From Auriscalpium vulgare (Eukaryota; Basidiomycota; Agaricomycetes; Russulales; Auriscalpiaceae), in the NCBI GenBank assembly GCA_019915015.1, contig JAHBBC010000016.1, positions 868,001 through 932,000 of the forward strand: 64,000 nt of DNA, in the 5' to 3' direction. Within the stretch, counting starts at the first letter, position 1, and the number at the start of each line of letters is the position of its first letter. Made by a program: the position numbers and the translations under genes. This document shows positions 45,416 to 57,900 of the stretch, one piece after another. The notes below the pieces were generated by a model, which saw only the letters and a list, made by a program, of their open reading frames with translations, was not told the origin of the DNA and ran no database searches.

Positions 45416-45440
45416 AAAACCCTAAATCAAGGTTTAGGTT
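45416..45440. promoter_or_regulatory. telomere-like AACCCTAAA inverted element upstream of bms1
   Basis: AAAACCCTAAA (45416-45426), six bases, then TTTAGGTT (45433-45440), a near-palindrome, ends about 80 bp upstream of the bms1 start codon. TTAGGG-type motifs in gene promoters are bound by Tbf1-like Myb factors in yeasts and are common before ribosome-biogenesis genes; its use here is inferred. Confidence 0.5.
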
Positions 45441-46423
45441 GGGCGCTCCCGAACTTGCTCAATGCCGCCCGGGCTACTTCGAGTTCTCAGTCTCTACTAC
45501 CCTTACTAGCTACAGTCTTACTGGCCACTGATCAGCGTAGTAATCGCTGCATTGTGCCACGGTTAACCGTTACTGAGCTGCCTGGTGAGTGCTCACCGTC
45601 CGTAGGGACGCTGATCATTTTCGCGCAGACTTGTATGGCAGCGTTCCAGCGGCAACTCGACACTTCCCCGCATCCCCGCCGGAGGAAGTGTCCCACCGAT
45701 AGGCCGCTGTAACTCGATCAACTTGTAGCGTGGATCGGGCATTAGTGCTGCGGCTTGGATCCGCACCCGCGGGGCGCCGCGTCCACTTGACCGGCCGACT
45801 GCCTCCATAGACGGTATTAGACCGGAGACGCGATGAAGGAAGAGGACACGTCCGAGCCAAGTCGCCTAATCTCCAACAATAACTAACAATCTTCAGCTTC
45901 AACAGCCTTCCAGGCGAGTAACGAGTAGCCGATGGCACGAAATGTTGTCAATCGCCGGCTGAAATGACTGGCTCTGAGCCGAAATGTTGAGCCCCTCTTG
46001 ACACAGGGGCTCGATCGACTCGCAACTCGTGAGTGCACTGTCTCAGGCACCTTCCCCGGTGACCAGTCCGTTATTGCGCTCCATGCGCCATTAGAACATA
46101 CGCGGCCAAGCCGCCACGGGACCCCCGTAACCTGCTCTGCTTTTGCCAGCCCACTGGCGGGCTTTCACGAGCGTCAACTCGCTATGTACAAAGCATGCAG
46201 TGATTATTTACATTGCAGATGACATGAAGGTACGTTCATGATTCACTTCCGTCAGGATTCCGAGGAACATTGAGCAGCAACGAGCTCCTGGCACCCTCTG
46301 GGGTCTAGACGTCTACTGCCGACCCGGGACCGCCCCATCGCGCCCCATCGCGCATGCGGAGGCAATGCCTGCTCGAATTGCGGGGTCCGAGACAGCGTGA
46401 CGCGATCGAGGACGCTCATCCGC

Positions 46424-46430
46424 TATAAAG
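46424..46430 (+). promoter_or_regulatory. TATA box of the aquaglyceroporin gene
   Basis: TATAAAG, 63 bp before the start codon, a normal TATA-to-ATG distance with a short leader. Confidence 0.65.
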
Positions 46431-46492
46431 TGCAGGACGCTCGGCCGCTGACTCTAGGTCGCCCCCCTACCGCGCCTTCATCATCTTTCCCA

Positions 46493-47977
46493 ATGTCGAC
46501 CACTGAAAAGAACGCTGGCGCCAGAATGTCTGCATCTGACAACTCGTCGGCGAATAACAAGGCTGCTACCGCTCACTTGGAGGACATCCAGGGCGAGTCT
46601 CCCGAGGTATTCCAGTCGCGATATGAGTACTACACACAATACCCGAACAAATGGTCGAGATGGCGGTATGTCTTTCGGCTTTCCGACGATCATCATGGAA
46701 TTTACGGACATCTCAGCGAGTACATACGCGAGCCAGCAGCGGAAATGTTGGGGACGATGACCCTCATTCTATTCGGCACGGGCGTAGACTGCCAGGTTGT
46801 CCTCAGTACGAACACCGGCGTTGCAGCCTCTCCCAAGGGTGACTACTTGTCCTTGAACTTTGGCTGGGCCTGCGGTAAGTCGAAGTAGTCGTCCATTCAT
46901 TTGTCTAGCGCCTAAAGCTCATTTCTCCAGGTGCCGCCCTCGGCGTTTGGGTCTCTGGTGGTATATCTGGTGGACATATCAATCCTGCGGTGCGGTGCCG
47001 TTACTCGCACCTATTACTCGGGGCCATCCTCACTGTCTGGCTTGCGTAGGTGACCTTAGCCATGGCGGTCTACCGCAAGTTCCCGTGGAGGAAAGTCCCC
47101 GGCTACATGCTCGGCCAGCTCATCGGCGCGTGGATCGCGGCTTTGATCGTCTTTGCCAACTATTTTCACGCCATCGACATCTTTGAGGGTGGGAAGGGTG
47201 TGCGCACTCTTTCGACTGCATCGTTGTTCGCCACATATTCGGTACGTATCCAGCTTGCCTATTGTATGCAGCATCTACTGAGCCACCAGCTGCGCAGCTG
47301 GTTTACATGCCCGCGGCAAACTGCTTTTTCGACGAAGTGAGCACCTTTGTTCTCTTGTTGCTCACTTACTGATCGAACGCTAGTTTATTGGGGCATTCAT
47401 ACTGCTATTGGTTGTGTTTGCAGTCTCCGACCGAAGAAACGGACCTCCGCCCCCTGGTCTTGTTCCGCTTGTCATCTTCATCGTGATCCTGGGAATTGGC
47501 GCAGCCTTCGGAATGCAGACAGGTGCGTCGCGGCAATTGCTCATGGCAAAATGTCGACGCTCAGCTTCGTCCACAGGTTACGCCATCAACCCGGCTCGTG
47601 ACCTGGGTCCGCGTCTCATGACTGCAATGGTTGGGTACGGACATCAAGGTGGGCTCCACGTCTGGCTCTTGCGCAACACCAATATTGACAACTGTCTCTC
47701 AGTATTCAATTACCGTAGTCAGTACTGGCTCTGGACGCCAATCCTTGGCTCGTTCGCGGGAGCATTGGTGGCGCCGCTGGTATACGACGTCTTTATCTTC
47801 AACGGCGACGAGAGCTTCATCAACAGACCGTGAGTTTCCCACTCATCAAACACCGGTCCCCCTGCTGATGGCTTCGCATCTACTAGATCCGTGTCAGCTC
47901 GCCGTCATTTCGCTCATGCGAGGCATGCTGAGCGGCCCATGGCGCCAGCTGGCTTCGAGCCGGACCACGCTGTCTAA
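46493..47977 (+). CDS. aquaglyceroporin, MIP family channel
   Basis: Eight exons: 46493-46874, 46931-46989, 47050-47241, 47298-47336, 47384-47522, 47577-47648, 47703-47829, 47887-47977 (366 aa). Six-helix MIP channel for water and/or glycerol in the plasma membrane. NPA motif 1 is GGHINPAV (Asn145) and motif 2 is [14 protein letters not shown] (Asn275), where the Asp after NPAR is typical of glycerol-conducting members. Other helices: [94 protein letters not shown]. An N-terminal extension of about 85 residues precedes the first helix. The last exon gives [20 protein letters not shown] and [10 protein letters not shown]; if that intron stayed, the protein would stop right after Arg-Pro at 47833. 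The [10 protein letters not shown] segment in exon 4 shows that this 39-nt exon is real. Confidence 0.92.
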
Positions 47978-49423
47978 CGCCCCGCTTCGACGATTTTCTA
48001 CTTTTCCTAGGGTCGGGTTCATACACGCCATATCTCTTAGGCATTGTACAGTAACTCTAAATTCGCCTTCCCTTATTGTTGGGCGATAGCTCTTTCGGTC
48101 TTTCTCTTTGTACCATGACACCACGACATGAAAATGATGTTTCAACCTCCACTCGGAATGAGACATGAGCACGCGGTCCCTGTCGCCTTCCCATGCATGA
48201 TGCCGAGCAAGCCAATAATCATATAGCTAGTGATCACCCACGCCCTAATGTACCCAACTTTAACTTCCTCTCTAAAAATACAGACTCACAGACGACGCGG
48301 CGCGGGATGGAGGGCGTCACTCGGACTTCGTGCCGCCGTTGCGGCCTCACCCCGATGCCGACGTTCAGCTGGTCGGGCGGCGCAGGCTGGATTATCCCTC
48401 GGCGCGACTCATTCTGTGTGAGCAGTCAGTCCTAGTGCCACCAAGACATGCCGTCATGAGCTCATCGACGGTGCGCGCGACGTCGGCGGTGTGACCATTA
48501 TCCACCGCTCTCGTCAGCATGCGCACGAGCTTTCCCCCACACCCAGCAAAACACACCGATGCTCATGTGGTCCGCGCCCGCCGAATGTGTGCGTGCGGTG
48601 CCGTCCGTGCTAGCACGTCGACGGCAAGGCCGCCTCCTTCGTAAACCACAATGGCGGCTTGGTGCGCAGCGCGGACGGGGATCACGTAGCACTGGATGGA
48701 GTCGTATACGGGCAGCGCTTCAGCGCGGGCGGCGATGTGCGTGGGGTGCGCCTTGATAAAAACGGGCGGAGGGAGGGTGCTTGAAAGTCCTAGGCGCATG
48801 AAGGCATGGCTTCTGGAAGTGCTCGAGGACTGCGAGGATAAGACTCTACCGAAAATATAACGTTGCACGATGCCAGTATGAAGCCCAAACACTTTCCTGC
48901 CAGCAGACGCCAAAGTGCCATAACTTGTAACATCACTGAGCAGTGGACTCACACTGTGCGCTGTAGGCTAGGAGCAGATGCATTTTGAAGAGCGACAGTT
49001 GGAACAGCGGACTGTTTAGCAGTTCTCCTTCGCTTCAGTCCTGACAGGGTCCACTTAACTCGGCACAACGTCCTTCTTACCCCGCTGGAAGATCTTTACT
49101 CGCCGAATGACAAATTTGGGGCCAACGAAAGGAAAAACCATCGGTCGCGAGGCTACATAGTTGTTCAATAAGCCGACGCTAAGCAGAGAGGTCGTGACCC
49201 ATCATTTGAGGTGGCAGCAGGTGCGAAAGAGACGCTGGACACAGTGGAGGCGGGTCAGATCTGAGGTTGGTCAAACTGGGCGCATGCACTCGAATGGCTT
49301 GACGTATAAGTTCCACAAATACAAGGGACAAGGCGAGTAAGAGTGGCAGCTTCCCAGCCCTCCCAGTTGCCACGATTGTGCTGATAAAGGTAATAGCTGA
49401 GCGATGCCAGCAGTACTAGAGTA
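47978..49423. other. intergenic region with an unassigned open frame
   Basis: 1.45 kb between converging genes. The longest frame is 48563-48952 on the minus strand (about 129 codons, opened by upstream GT/AG-like signals I could not arrange into a gene). I recognise no domain in it. There may be a small unrecognised gene or a non-coding RNA, but nothing firm can be called. Confidence 0.35.
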
Positions 49424-50645
49424 CTATTGTGGGGATGTCTTCGGGAGGTACAGAGGAAGCGCAAAATCAAGGTCAGAGGCCGGCGTGCCCAGAATTGCTT
49501 CCAGATCCACCACGGCCTTGTCTTCTAAGAGTGACCAATTTGGAGATGGCGTCGGTCGGATATGCGAGAAGTCCTGCACAGCGGAGTAGGTGTTCTGCGA
49601 ACCGAGGGTCGGCTGTGAGGGCAAATTTCCAGTACGTCGTGACTCACGTTCAGCGGGAAATGACCATCCGGGTACATTGAGCGGAGAAAGGCTGGGTACG
49701 GGGCAAAGGCGACACGAGAACAGTCTTCAATGATTGGGCCGGAAGGTATGTATAGGTACACATGGACGTCTGTCGAAGTGTGCATGCGAAACTGGAGACA
49801 GTGTCAGAGGCGTAAGCAACCAGTCACGATCGACGCTTGCCTGATGACATCCAACAACAACGACGCAGCGGGTCACATTGTGTAATATCACGCTGCCTTT
49901 GAGTGGCGGAAGCACAAGGATAGAATCCAGAACGTTGCGTATATGCAGAGCAGTCAATGGAGCGGGTTGCGAGGTAACCTGAGCGGTGTCATTTGGTACG
50001 GCCGGGCGGAGATCGACGAGACAATGGTCCAAATCCGCGATGGTTAAGCCTGACTCTGAAGAGTTCGACAATCGGAGAGTGGGGATATCTTGCGACGACA
50101 GGCTCCGATGTGAATGGGAGGAGAGAGTATGGAAAGTAGAAGGCAGAAGCTGTGGTGGCACTGCATGAGCAGATACGGCCTCATTGCCGGTACGTGTTGG
50201 CATTGAGGCTGGTTGGACACCAGCGGGTTGCGCAGCCTTGCGCTTGAACGAGAATTTCGGCTTCTGCGCTGATGAGGCACGAATTTCCGCTAGTAACGCC
50301 TCGAGAGCCGACATTTGCTGGTAGCAAGGAGAATACATTGAGCACTCGCAACTAAAGCATACGTCAGATAACTCACCTCTTCGCATTGACGCTGGTCATA
50401 TGCAGTAAGGATCGTGGTTGCGTCGACGAGACTTTTTCTGAGTTTCGCGACATCCGACGCCAGTGCTTGTGTCGAGCTTTGGCTCATATGCAGCCTCTGT
50501 GCCTGCAGCGTGACGGTCAATGCTAATGAACAGACAGTTCAGGGTGGATAAGAGCCGATGGGAGAGATGTCAGACCGGAACGTGTCGCCTGGAACTGGGT
50601 ATAGAATTCAGCGGCTTCACCAAGCCCTGTGACAGCCTCAGGCAT
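49424..50645 (-). CDS. tubulin-folding cofactor C
   Basis: Five exons: 50645-50576, 50522-50377, 50317-49841, 49791-49648, 49594-49424 (335 aa). The C-terminal C-CAP/TBCC domain is clear: GSVILHNVTRCVVVVGCHQF, RMHTSTDVHVYLYIPSGPII, EDCSRVAFAPYP and VQDFSHIRPTPSPNW. TBCC acts in the cytosol with cofactors D and E, stimulating GTP hydrolysis by beta-tubulin to release the folded dimer; the catalytic Arg of that family falls in the CHQFRMH region. The N-terminal 75 residues (EAAEFYTQFQA, a helical TVTLQAQRLHMSQS segment) fit the spectrin-like N-domain. Intron 3 (49840-49792) has a GC donor (GCAAGC) and an AG acceptor, required to join CHQ to FRMH. The final acceptor was chosen to give a 53-nt intron; an earlier acceptor would leave only 35 nt. 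Confidence 0.87.
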
Positions 50646-51024
50646 GCTCGCAGCCTGAATTCTGATATGCCACCTGGATGTTTTTGACAGAGCGCGCGAT
50701 GGGTAGCGGATTATATGCTGAGAGACGAGTGGCAAGTACTGGCAGGTACGGTTGCGTGACAAAGCATGACAGGTATGGTTGCGTGACAGAGCATCTGCAG
50801 GTTCGCGGACCGCGATATATTTATCGTCAAGGGCTGCAAGGCGGAAGGACTACATCTGTTTGCACACAACAGTCTCCGTGGCTGACCTTGGCACAGAAGA
50901 CGATCGTTCTTTAATAACACATCTACGCATCAGGCTGTCATTACTAGGTACGAACAAGATGTACACGACATGAATGAAGGAGATGGATCGTGGTAATGTA
51001 CAGGTTGCGTTGTTTCGAGCTGTT
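50646..51024. other. short intergenic region
   Basis: About 380 bp between the TBCC start and the RBX1 stop, both on the minus strand, so it holds the TBCC promoter. It contains a near-direct repeat (ggtacggttgcgtgac / ggtatggttgcgtgac at about 50744 and 50771). Confidence 0.5.
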
Positions 51025-51657
51025 TCAGCGACCATACCTGCAACAAGAGTATGTTATAGACAGCTGACACATTGACAAATCGGAACTTACTTCTGCATCT
51101 CCCACTCCCTGTTGTCCAAAGGACACACGTTGCGTGTCTTCAGCCACCTATGGATGCAGTGGAAATGGAAAGCATGCTATGATATCGGGTTAATATAGCA
51201 AAGGATGGCAAAAGACGAGTAACAAACATTGCAGATGCCCCACGCAGCGTTGCATTCTTCGCTGGTGGCTGAAACCTGGTTCGCCTGGCAATCGATACCT
51301 GATGCATGGAAAAGGTCAAGGGGCTAGTATATGGCTGTAAGAGAGTAAGACGCTCACAGAGATCCATAATATGGTTTCGGCATATCGCGCAGTTGTCGAC
51401 AACGATGTCTGAACAGAGGATGAGTCATGCAATGAAAAGGAGGCGACAATACGTGGCCTGAAAGGCGTAACTGACCCCAGGCCCACAGAGCCACTGCATT
51501 CCACTACTCGGATAGATGGATATAAGCATGGTGGGCGCCCACCACTCATCGCTGGAGTCCGACGCACCTTCTTGACCTCAAATCGCTTCTTATCACCGTG
51601 GTCGTGCTTCTTGACGGTAGTCTCAGCAGCGGGGGGATCCACATCCATGTCTGCCAT
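51025..51657 (-). CDS. rbx1: RING-box protein RBX1/ROC1/Hrt1
   Basis: Six exons: 51657-51568, 51503-51476, 51408-51358, 51298-51228, 51176-51091, 51037-51025 (112 aa). RBX1 is the RING-H2 subunit of cullin ubiquitin ligases (SCF and relatives) that recruits the E2. The sequence [20 protein letters not shown] is the cullin-binding strand; the RING follows: [39 protein letters not shown] and [15 protein letters not shown], with the extra Cys/His residues for the third zinc. Length matches the usual 106-118 aa. Exons of 28 and 13 nt rebuild the conserved [10 protein letters not shown] and the YGR end. It lies divergently from the giant gene, 267 bp between start codons. Confidence 0.95.
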
Positions 51658-51924
51658 CGTGATGGAGCTGTAGCAAGAGGATACTGCGGGCGGGACGCCG
51701 ATGGTGAGAGACTGACGAAGATAGGCGTGGGGACAACGCACATAGTGACATAAGCACAAAGGAAGCCATCACATGACCTGTGCCAGGCGCGTTGAACCGC
51801 GAATCGGCCGGCCCTAAACGTTCAACTTCGCTCCGAGGGCCATCGTCAACTTGTCCTTCCCCCATCTTCGTTCCCTCCCACCGCCTTCTTGAGTATGCTC
51901 TGACCGCCGACATTTTCAGATCTC
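51658..51924. promoter_or_regulatory. divergent promoter of rbx1 and the giant gene
   Basis: 267 bp between two start codons. A cattttcag acceptor-like site ends at 51919, six bases before the giant gene's ATG, so that gene could have an intron in its leader. Confidence 0.4.
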
Positions 51925-54900
51925 ATGACAAGCCATACTTCGTCCGACCCCACAAGGGCACCCCGTTCCCCGCTGTTTGGGACCGCAACATTCTCAAGTC
52001 TAACGCACTCTGAAGGGACACCCATGTCTCCATCAAGATACACTTACTCGACCCGCTCAGGTATGCGTCTATCTCATGTCTTTGACAGTGCCACCCTGAA
52101 AATATCCCCAGAAACACCGCCAATCACTTCGGAAGACAGCGACGACGTTTCCTCTGGTCGTCGCATGCGGCGCATCACGGTCTCCCCATCCCGTTCTTCC
52201 TACCGGCACTCGGACTCGGACTCATATTCGTACTCAGACGAGAATTCCGTTGATGACGCGGCGGAAGTCGAAGCTGCCTTGAGCGCTCTGGATAACGAGT
52301 TTGACCAGACGGAAGATGTCCTCACGGAGTGGTCGCGGGGCTCGTCTGTCACCCCGTCCTCTTACCTCAGTGGTTCTGCTACTTCCCCCACCTTTACGAC
52401 CACAGACTCTAGCTACATTCCGTTCACGAACACACTCCGTGACGCTCGCATCTTGAGCACCATCACGGAAAGGACGGAAAACCCTTCCTCACGCCCCACC
52501 TCACATCTCATATCAACAGGAGGTTCAAGACCTACTTCTGAGGCTCTTAGGCGTTCAACCGTCGGTTTGTCGTCTTCACATCTGCGTGGTGCGACGGAGC
52601 CAGGACCTGGTGACCGCCCGACGCCTCCTCAAGGTCGCCGAGCTGGAGATCTCATCGCGTTCTTCGAGGACAAGACGGGGTCAGCATCCCCTTCGTTACT
52701 TGGCGCCCACACACGTACAACATCTGCTCCCTCCGGTCCTCGTTCTCCCAGCCCTTATACCACCAGCCAGTCCATGCCGACCTTCACAGGCACGACAAGC
52801 TATGGGTACAGTTCTCGGCCGTCATCCCCGACAAAGAGCTGGACCACGCATACATCCTCGTCGCTTGCCCAGTCACGGCCATCAGTGGTGTCTCCGCCTC
52901 TCCGCGGATCTGCCTCGGTCACGAACACATACACCGACACCTTCACACCCAGCACATTCACCCCTACAAATTCCAGCATCACACCCACGGCGTCATCCCT
53001 GCGAAGACCTCAGGCTTCTCCCCGCTCGCCCTTGTCTTCTGTGCGCAACATCGTCGCTGCATGGAAGGACCGCAGCGTCAGCAAGTCGAGCAAATCGTCG
53101 ACGCCCATCGCTTCAACAAGCCCAACCATCTCGGAGGATGGATTCTTCAGTCTTAGGCGGCGAGCTGAAAGAGGCTTTCAGAGGGCTAGGGCATTGTCCG
53201 AAAGTCCAGAGCCAGGCGACGATCATCGACGCAGCAATCCTCCTCGTGAGTCTGGTAGGGGAGGAAGGTCGAGTCCTCCTCGTACCGAGTCCTCCGTGAC
53301 TTCCAGCAGCATCGCACCTCCTCCGTTCGATCTTGAAGAGTTGGCGACGTATGTGAAGGGCACTAATGACGTAAGTTGGCCGCTAGATCTTATCTTATCG
53401 GTCATTCCCACGCCTATCTTGCTCGCTTTTTTCTGGGTTCCTACTGTTTGATTCGTTACTGACGTGTGCTTTGCAGCCCCTGCGCATCGGTCTCTTATGG
53501 TATCTCAATGTCCACGCGGAGCCTCCGTACCGGTGGCAGCGGTGTCAGGCGCTGTTGTATCCCCACATGCTGGTACTTTCTTGGATTGCGCCAGGTGGCG
53601 GCCGAGGAATCGTAACGTTGGACCTGCTCAACTGCACAGAAGTGCGATCGGTTCCGTCACCCACGCATCCGACTGCCCAGGATGACGTCGGCACAATCGC
53701 CGCCCGAGCGCAGAGCACCGCTGCCGCAGCAGGGGGCCCTGCGCAGTTGGGTGAGACGGTCTTGATGGAAACACTGTGTCCATTTCAGCTATTATATGGA
53801 GATGGCGTGGAACGCTTGGGCGCCGAATCTCCCAGGGAAAGAGTGCGGTGGGTTAGCGCCATCTGGTGAGGACTTTTGTCAATATCCGAGTTATAGTGTC
53901 TCACTCAGAGATATTGACAGGGAAGCCCTTGATCGTTCCGTTACCATTCCCGACCGCTCGGAAACTCGTTCGCCCACTGGATCAATGCGGACCATACGCT
54001 CCTCGACGAGCAGCGTTCATTCTGGCTCCGCTTCGGGATCGCGCTCGACGATATTTGTCCCTCCCATGGAGTCAATTCCGGACCTCTCAGACTTCTACTC
54101 GATGTCAGCGTCAAGCTCTGGTTCTCTGTCCCGTCGCCCTTCCCTCGCACTTTCGCACTCCCGTGCTGCGGACGACGCTACCATCGCCAATCAGACCTAT
54201 CTATATCCAGGAGACTCGCGTGTCATTGCTCCCAGCCGTAGCAGCTCCTTGCGCAGGACCACCTCCATGACAGATCTGGATGAAGAGTTCGCTTCCGCTC
54301 TCAGGCGAGCCCGGGACTCACGCCCAGGGCTTGGTTTCGGTTTGGGTCTCGCTGGAGGTGCATTGGCTGGGGACGGCTCGCCAGTTACCGTTTCCAGCGG
54401 CCCTACTCTGGGGCGGCGTGTCTTCGTGACTCCTCCCCCCAGTGTTGGCAGAGGGGCTGCCGCGCGCGTTTCACGAGAAGGATCTGATCTGACGACGTCG
54501 ACGTCGGATGATGCATTCTTCTCCACTGGTGTTCGTTCGAGCGGAGAGCTCTCAGGTTTCTACTCCCTCTCGTCTGTCCCGACATCTCCAAAGCCGACCA
54601 GCACGAAGGTCCTATCTCCTTCCGACACCAGAACGGGTACCGAGACGGAGGGAACATCTCTGGCTCTGACGTCGTCTGGATCTGACACTGTCATTTTGCC
54701 GTCGCGGAGGGAATTGGCCGTTCCATCGCCCACCAGCGCAACACCCACCGCAGCCACTACGCTGTCCACGATCGCCCCAACATCTCCTTCTCGCACAACG
54801 GGATTGTCTCGTTCTGGTGGTGTTAGGAGAAGGACGCGTCCCACATCGCAGATCACCTCGTCTTACATCTCGGAGACGGAGAAATCGTCTGACAAGGAGA

Positions 54901-57900
54901 ACACCGCAACGTACACGTCTACACACACCTTCTCCGACGACTACTCCACGAGAGGCGATGGACTTAGCACACTGGACACGTACACTCGGTCGGCTGCGAG
55001 CACTCCATTCCGGACATCTTCCACTCCAACCTCTGACGAGACAGAGGAAGACCCCCCAAGCGCTGTAACGCCGTCAACTCAGTTTGCTACGCCTCGGTCT
55101 CCGTCCATCATGTCGTTCGAATCCCTGCCCACGATCCCATCGATCTACGACACCGCAGATACCAGTGATTACGAAACCGCCAAGAAGGCCGAGTCGGACC
55201 TTTCAAATGGCTTCGTCACAGCGGAGGTCTGTGAGACAGATGCATCCTCCGAATACTTGACAGCACCGAAGTGTGCCAGCGAGCCGCCGTCTGAATTCAC
55301 GACTGCGGAGCTATGTCCTTCTGAACATTCAACAGAGTACGACGACGCGGAGTGCAGGTGCCCACCGGAGAAGGTTGTCGTTGAGGAGGGCACTCAAGTA
55401 GTTCCAGAGTTGCCAGTCGAGGTTCGGGAGGACCGGGCAACCCAGGTCGAGGTCAGGAGGCCAGAGATTGCTGCGGAGGCAGTGCAGACGATCGCGCATA
55501 CGATCGCGCAGACGATCGTGCCTCCCGAAGAGAGTCTGGAGAGCATCTCTGATGTCTCAACGCCTAGCGTTTTCGTGATTCACGAGGAGTACGCTCGACC
55601 GGAGCGTATTCCCTTGCCAATGTCGGAGCCCAGCACGTCTTTGCTCTCGAGTCCAGTCCCTTCCTGGCGCGACCTGGCGCGGTATTCTCCCACGCCCTCG
55701 AGCGTCCCCTCGGTTAGCATTGGGCTGCCTTCCGAACATAGCCCTGCGCCGACGGCTCCTTTCGACTCGCGATCCACGACTCCGCTCTTGCCTTCGGTGT
55801 CGACGCCCAGCAGCATCACACCCACGCAGACAGACCGTAGTTCAAGGGCGCCTTCTGTCGCGTTGCCTCCTAGTCCGTCCATCCGCGAGTCGCTGTGGGC
55901 GGCTGAAACCGACGAGTCCTACGAGTCGTCAGTACTCCGAGCATCACCTTCCGTTCAATCGATTGCCATTCATGAGGGCCCCGATATCTCGTTCGAGACG
56001 TCTTTCCTCAGACCTACGGCGTCCTCAATATCATCTCCCCGACGGCTCAGCACTATCACAGAGAGCGTATCTCCGCCATCAGCCTCTGCTACGCCGTCGC
56101 CTTCATCGTCCTCGTACACCCCGTCTGGCAGTCAAATTTCCGAGGCTTTGTCCCCATCCATCCCATTCCTGCCTTCTCCAACCGCGGGTAGGGAGACATC
56201 GCTCGCTACAACGACGTCTGCTGGGACTCCCTCTGTGTCAGAACTGGCTGCCGTTACGGTGACCAGGACACCGTCATCTGTGTCAACTGTTTCATCTGTG
56301 TCGATGCGGTCATCTGTGCTCGGCCCGCGATCGTTGTACGATGAACCATTATGGGAGGAAGCGTCGACAGTACCATCCCTGTTATCGAGCCACAGGTCTG
56401 CTGTTCCGAGATCGGTAAGCCATGTCGCTCGCTACGGCAAATGTCCCATCTAACACACTCCTAATAGGTTTCGCCCGCTCACATACCACTCCCTCGCTCT
56501 CCATCATTATTGACACCATCGGTATCGTTCAGCGTGAGCGCAAGCACGCCTCTGGGTGATGCTCCATCGATCCACTCTGAACTCGCTACTCAACTATCAG
56601 ACGGACCACGGGAGATTGTCACGCATGATGTGAATAGGCTGCTCGAGTACCTCCATTCGTTGGAGGATGACCGTGCCCGCGATAACAGAGGCGTCCACGA
56701 TCATCTTGGAGAGATTCGAGATGAGTTGCGCCAGTTGGCAGATCTTTTACAAGACCGCAAACCAGCAGAACCGCTTCCTCCGCCCGTTCCTCGTAAGGAT
56801 CGCTCAGTCGGGGGCGACAGCGTGATTCCTCAGTCTCCTGCTCGGCGGCCAAGGACCGCGGGCCCAGTCAGTCCCCCTCGCTTGGAGCTCGCTCCTCGCC
56901 CTCGAACTGCGGGCGCGCGTCGCATTCCCATCCCGCTCACTCCTCCCCCATTGCGTCTTCCATCACCGAGCTCGTTGTCGTCGAGCATGTCATTCTTGTC
57001 GTCTCATCATTCTGACGATTTCAGCTTGATGGAGTCGGAGCCTTATCCCATGAAGTCCTCTCCCTCCTCGTCGCCACCGTCGTCGCCGCCTTACAGCTCG
57101 TCGTCTGCGAGCAGTCCGCGATCGAGATCAATATCTCGATCGCCCACGTCGTCTGGGCTTTACTTGTCCAGGACGTCGTCTTCATCTCCCACCATCCCGC
57201 CATTGTCGACATCTCCTACGCCATCGACTCAATCGAGTGCAACGGTCACGCCGCGGGTACTAGATCAGAGCGCCTTGGTTAATCTTCGCGACATGCTGGG
57301 AGCGATTAAAGATCAAACGGAAGCACTCTGGGATGGACAGCTCTCTACAAATCACGTCCTAGACGAACTGCGGCAACGTGTACCACGAACACAGGACACA
57401 GATCTAGGGAACAGGATTCAGCGGATGGAGGACCTACTGGAAAGAATTGCAGCTGATCTTTCGCGGGATAGAGCCGCGCCCGAGCCCGCAGAGTCCCTCT
57501 TGGATTCTGGCTCTGACACATCGTCCGCCATTAGGCGTCTCCGTCAGAGGTGGGAAGGGATAAGGCATGGAACTCCGGCTCTGATTGCTCCTACTCCTGT
57601 GCGAGCACGACCTTCTCTCGATGACATAATGGCGGACTTACTTCGGCCATTACCTTCGGCTGCTGTTCCTCCTGTGCAACCGCCTCCAGCCTTGGTGCCG
57701 TTGGTTTTCCGCCCCGATCCGCGTCTGTCGAGACCGAGAAGTGTCAGTCCTACAATCCAGACCGAGTTGCCACCACGTCCGCACACAGTACCACGTACCG
57801 AGCCTGTGTTCTTTGAACCGCGAAGACGACCTACACGACACACTCGCCCGACGAGGCTGGCTCCCATTCAATCCGTCGCACGTACGACTTCCCGGGCTTC

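Larger units (their letters stand above)
45337..46492. promoter_or_regulatory. divergent region between bms1 and the aquaglyceroporin gene
   Basis: 1.15 kb without a supported gene. It contains the telomere-like repeat pair near 45416-45440 next to bms1 and a TATA box next to the aquaglyceroporin gene, both listed separately. Confidence 0.5.

Noticed and set aside
49080..49180. Minus-strand small frame starting MVFPFVGPKFVIRRVKIFQR
   Set aside because: Basic and short but matches no small conserved protein I know, and no splice path extends it.
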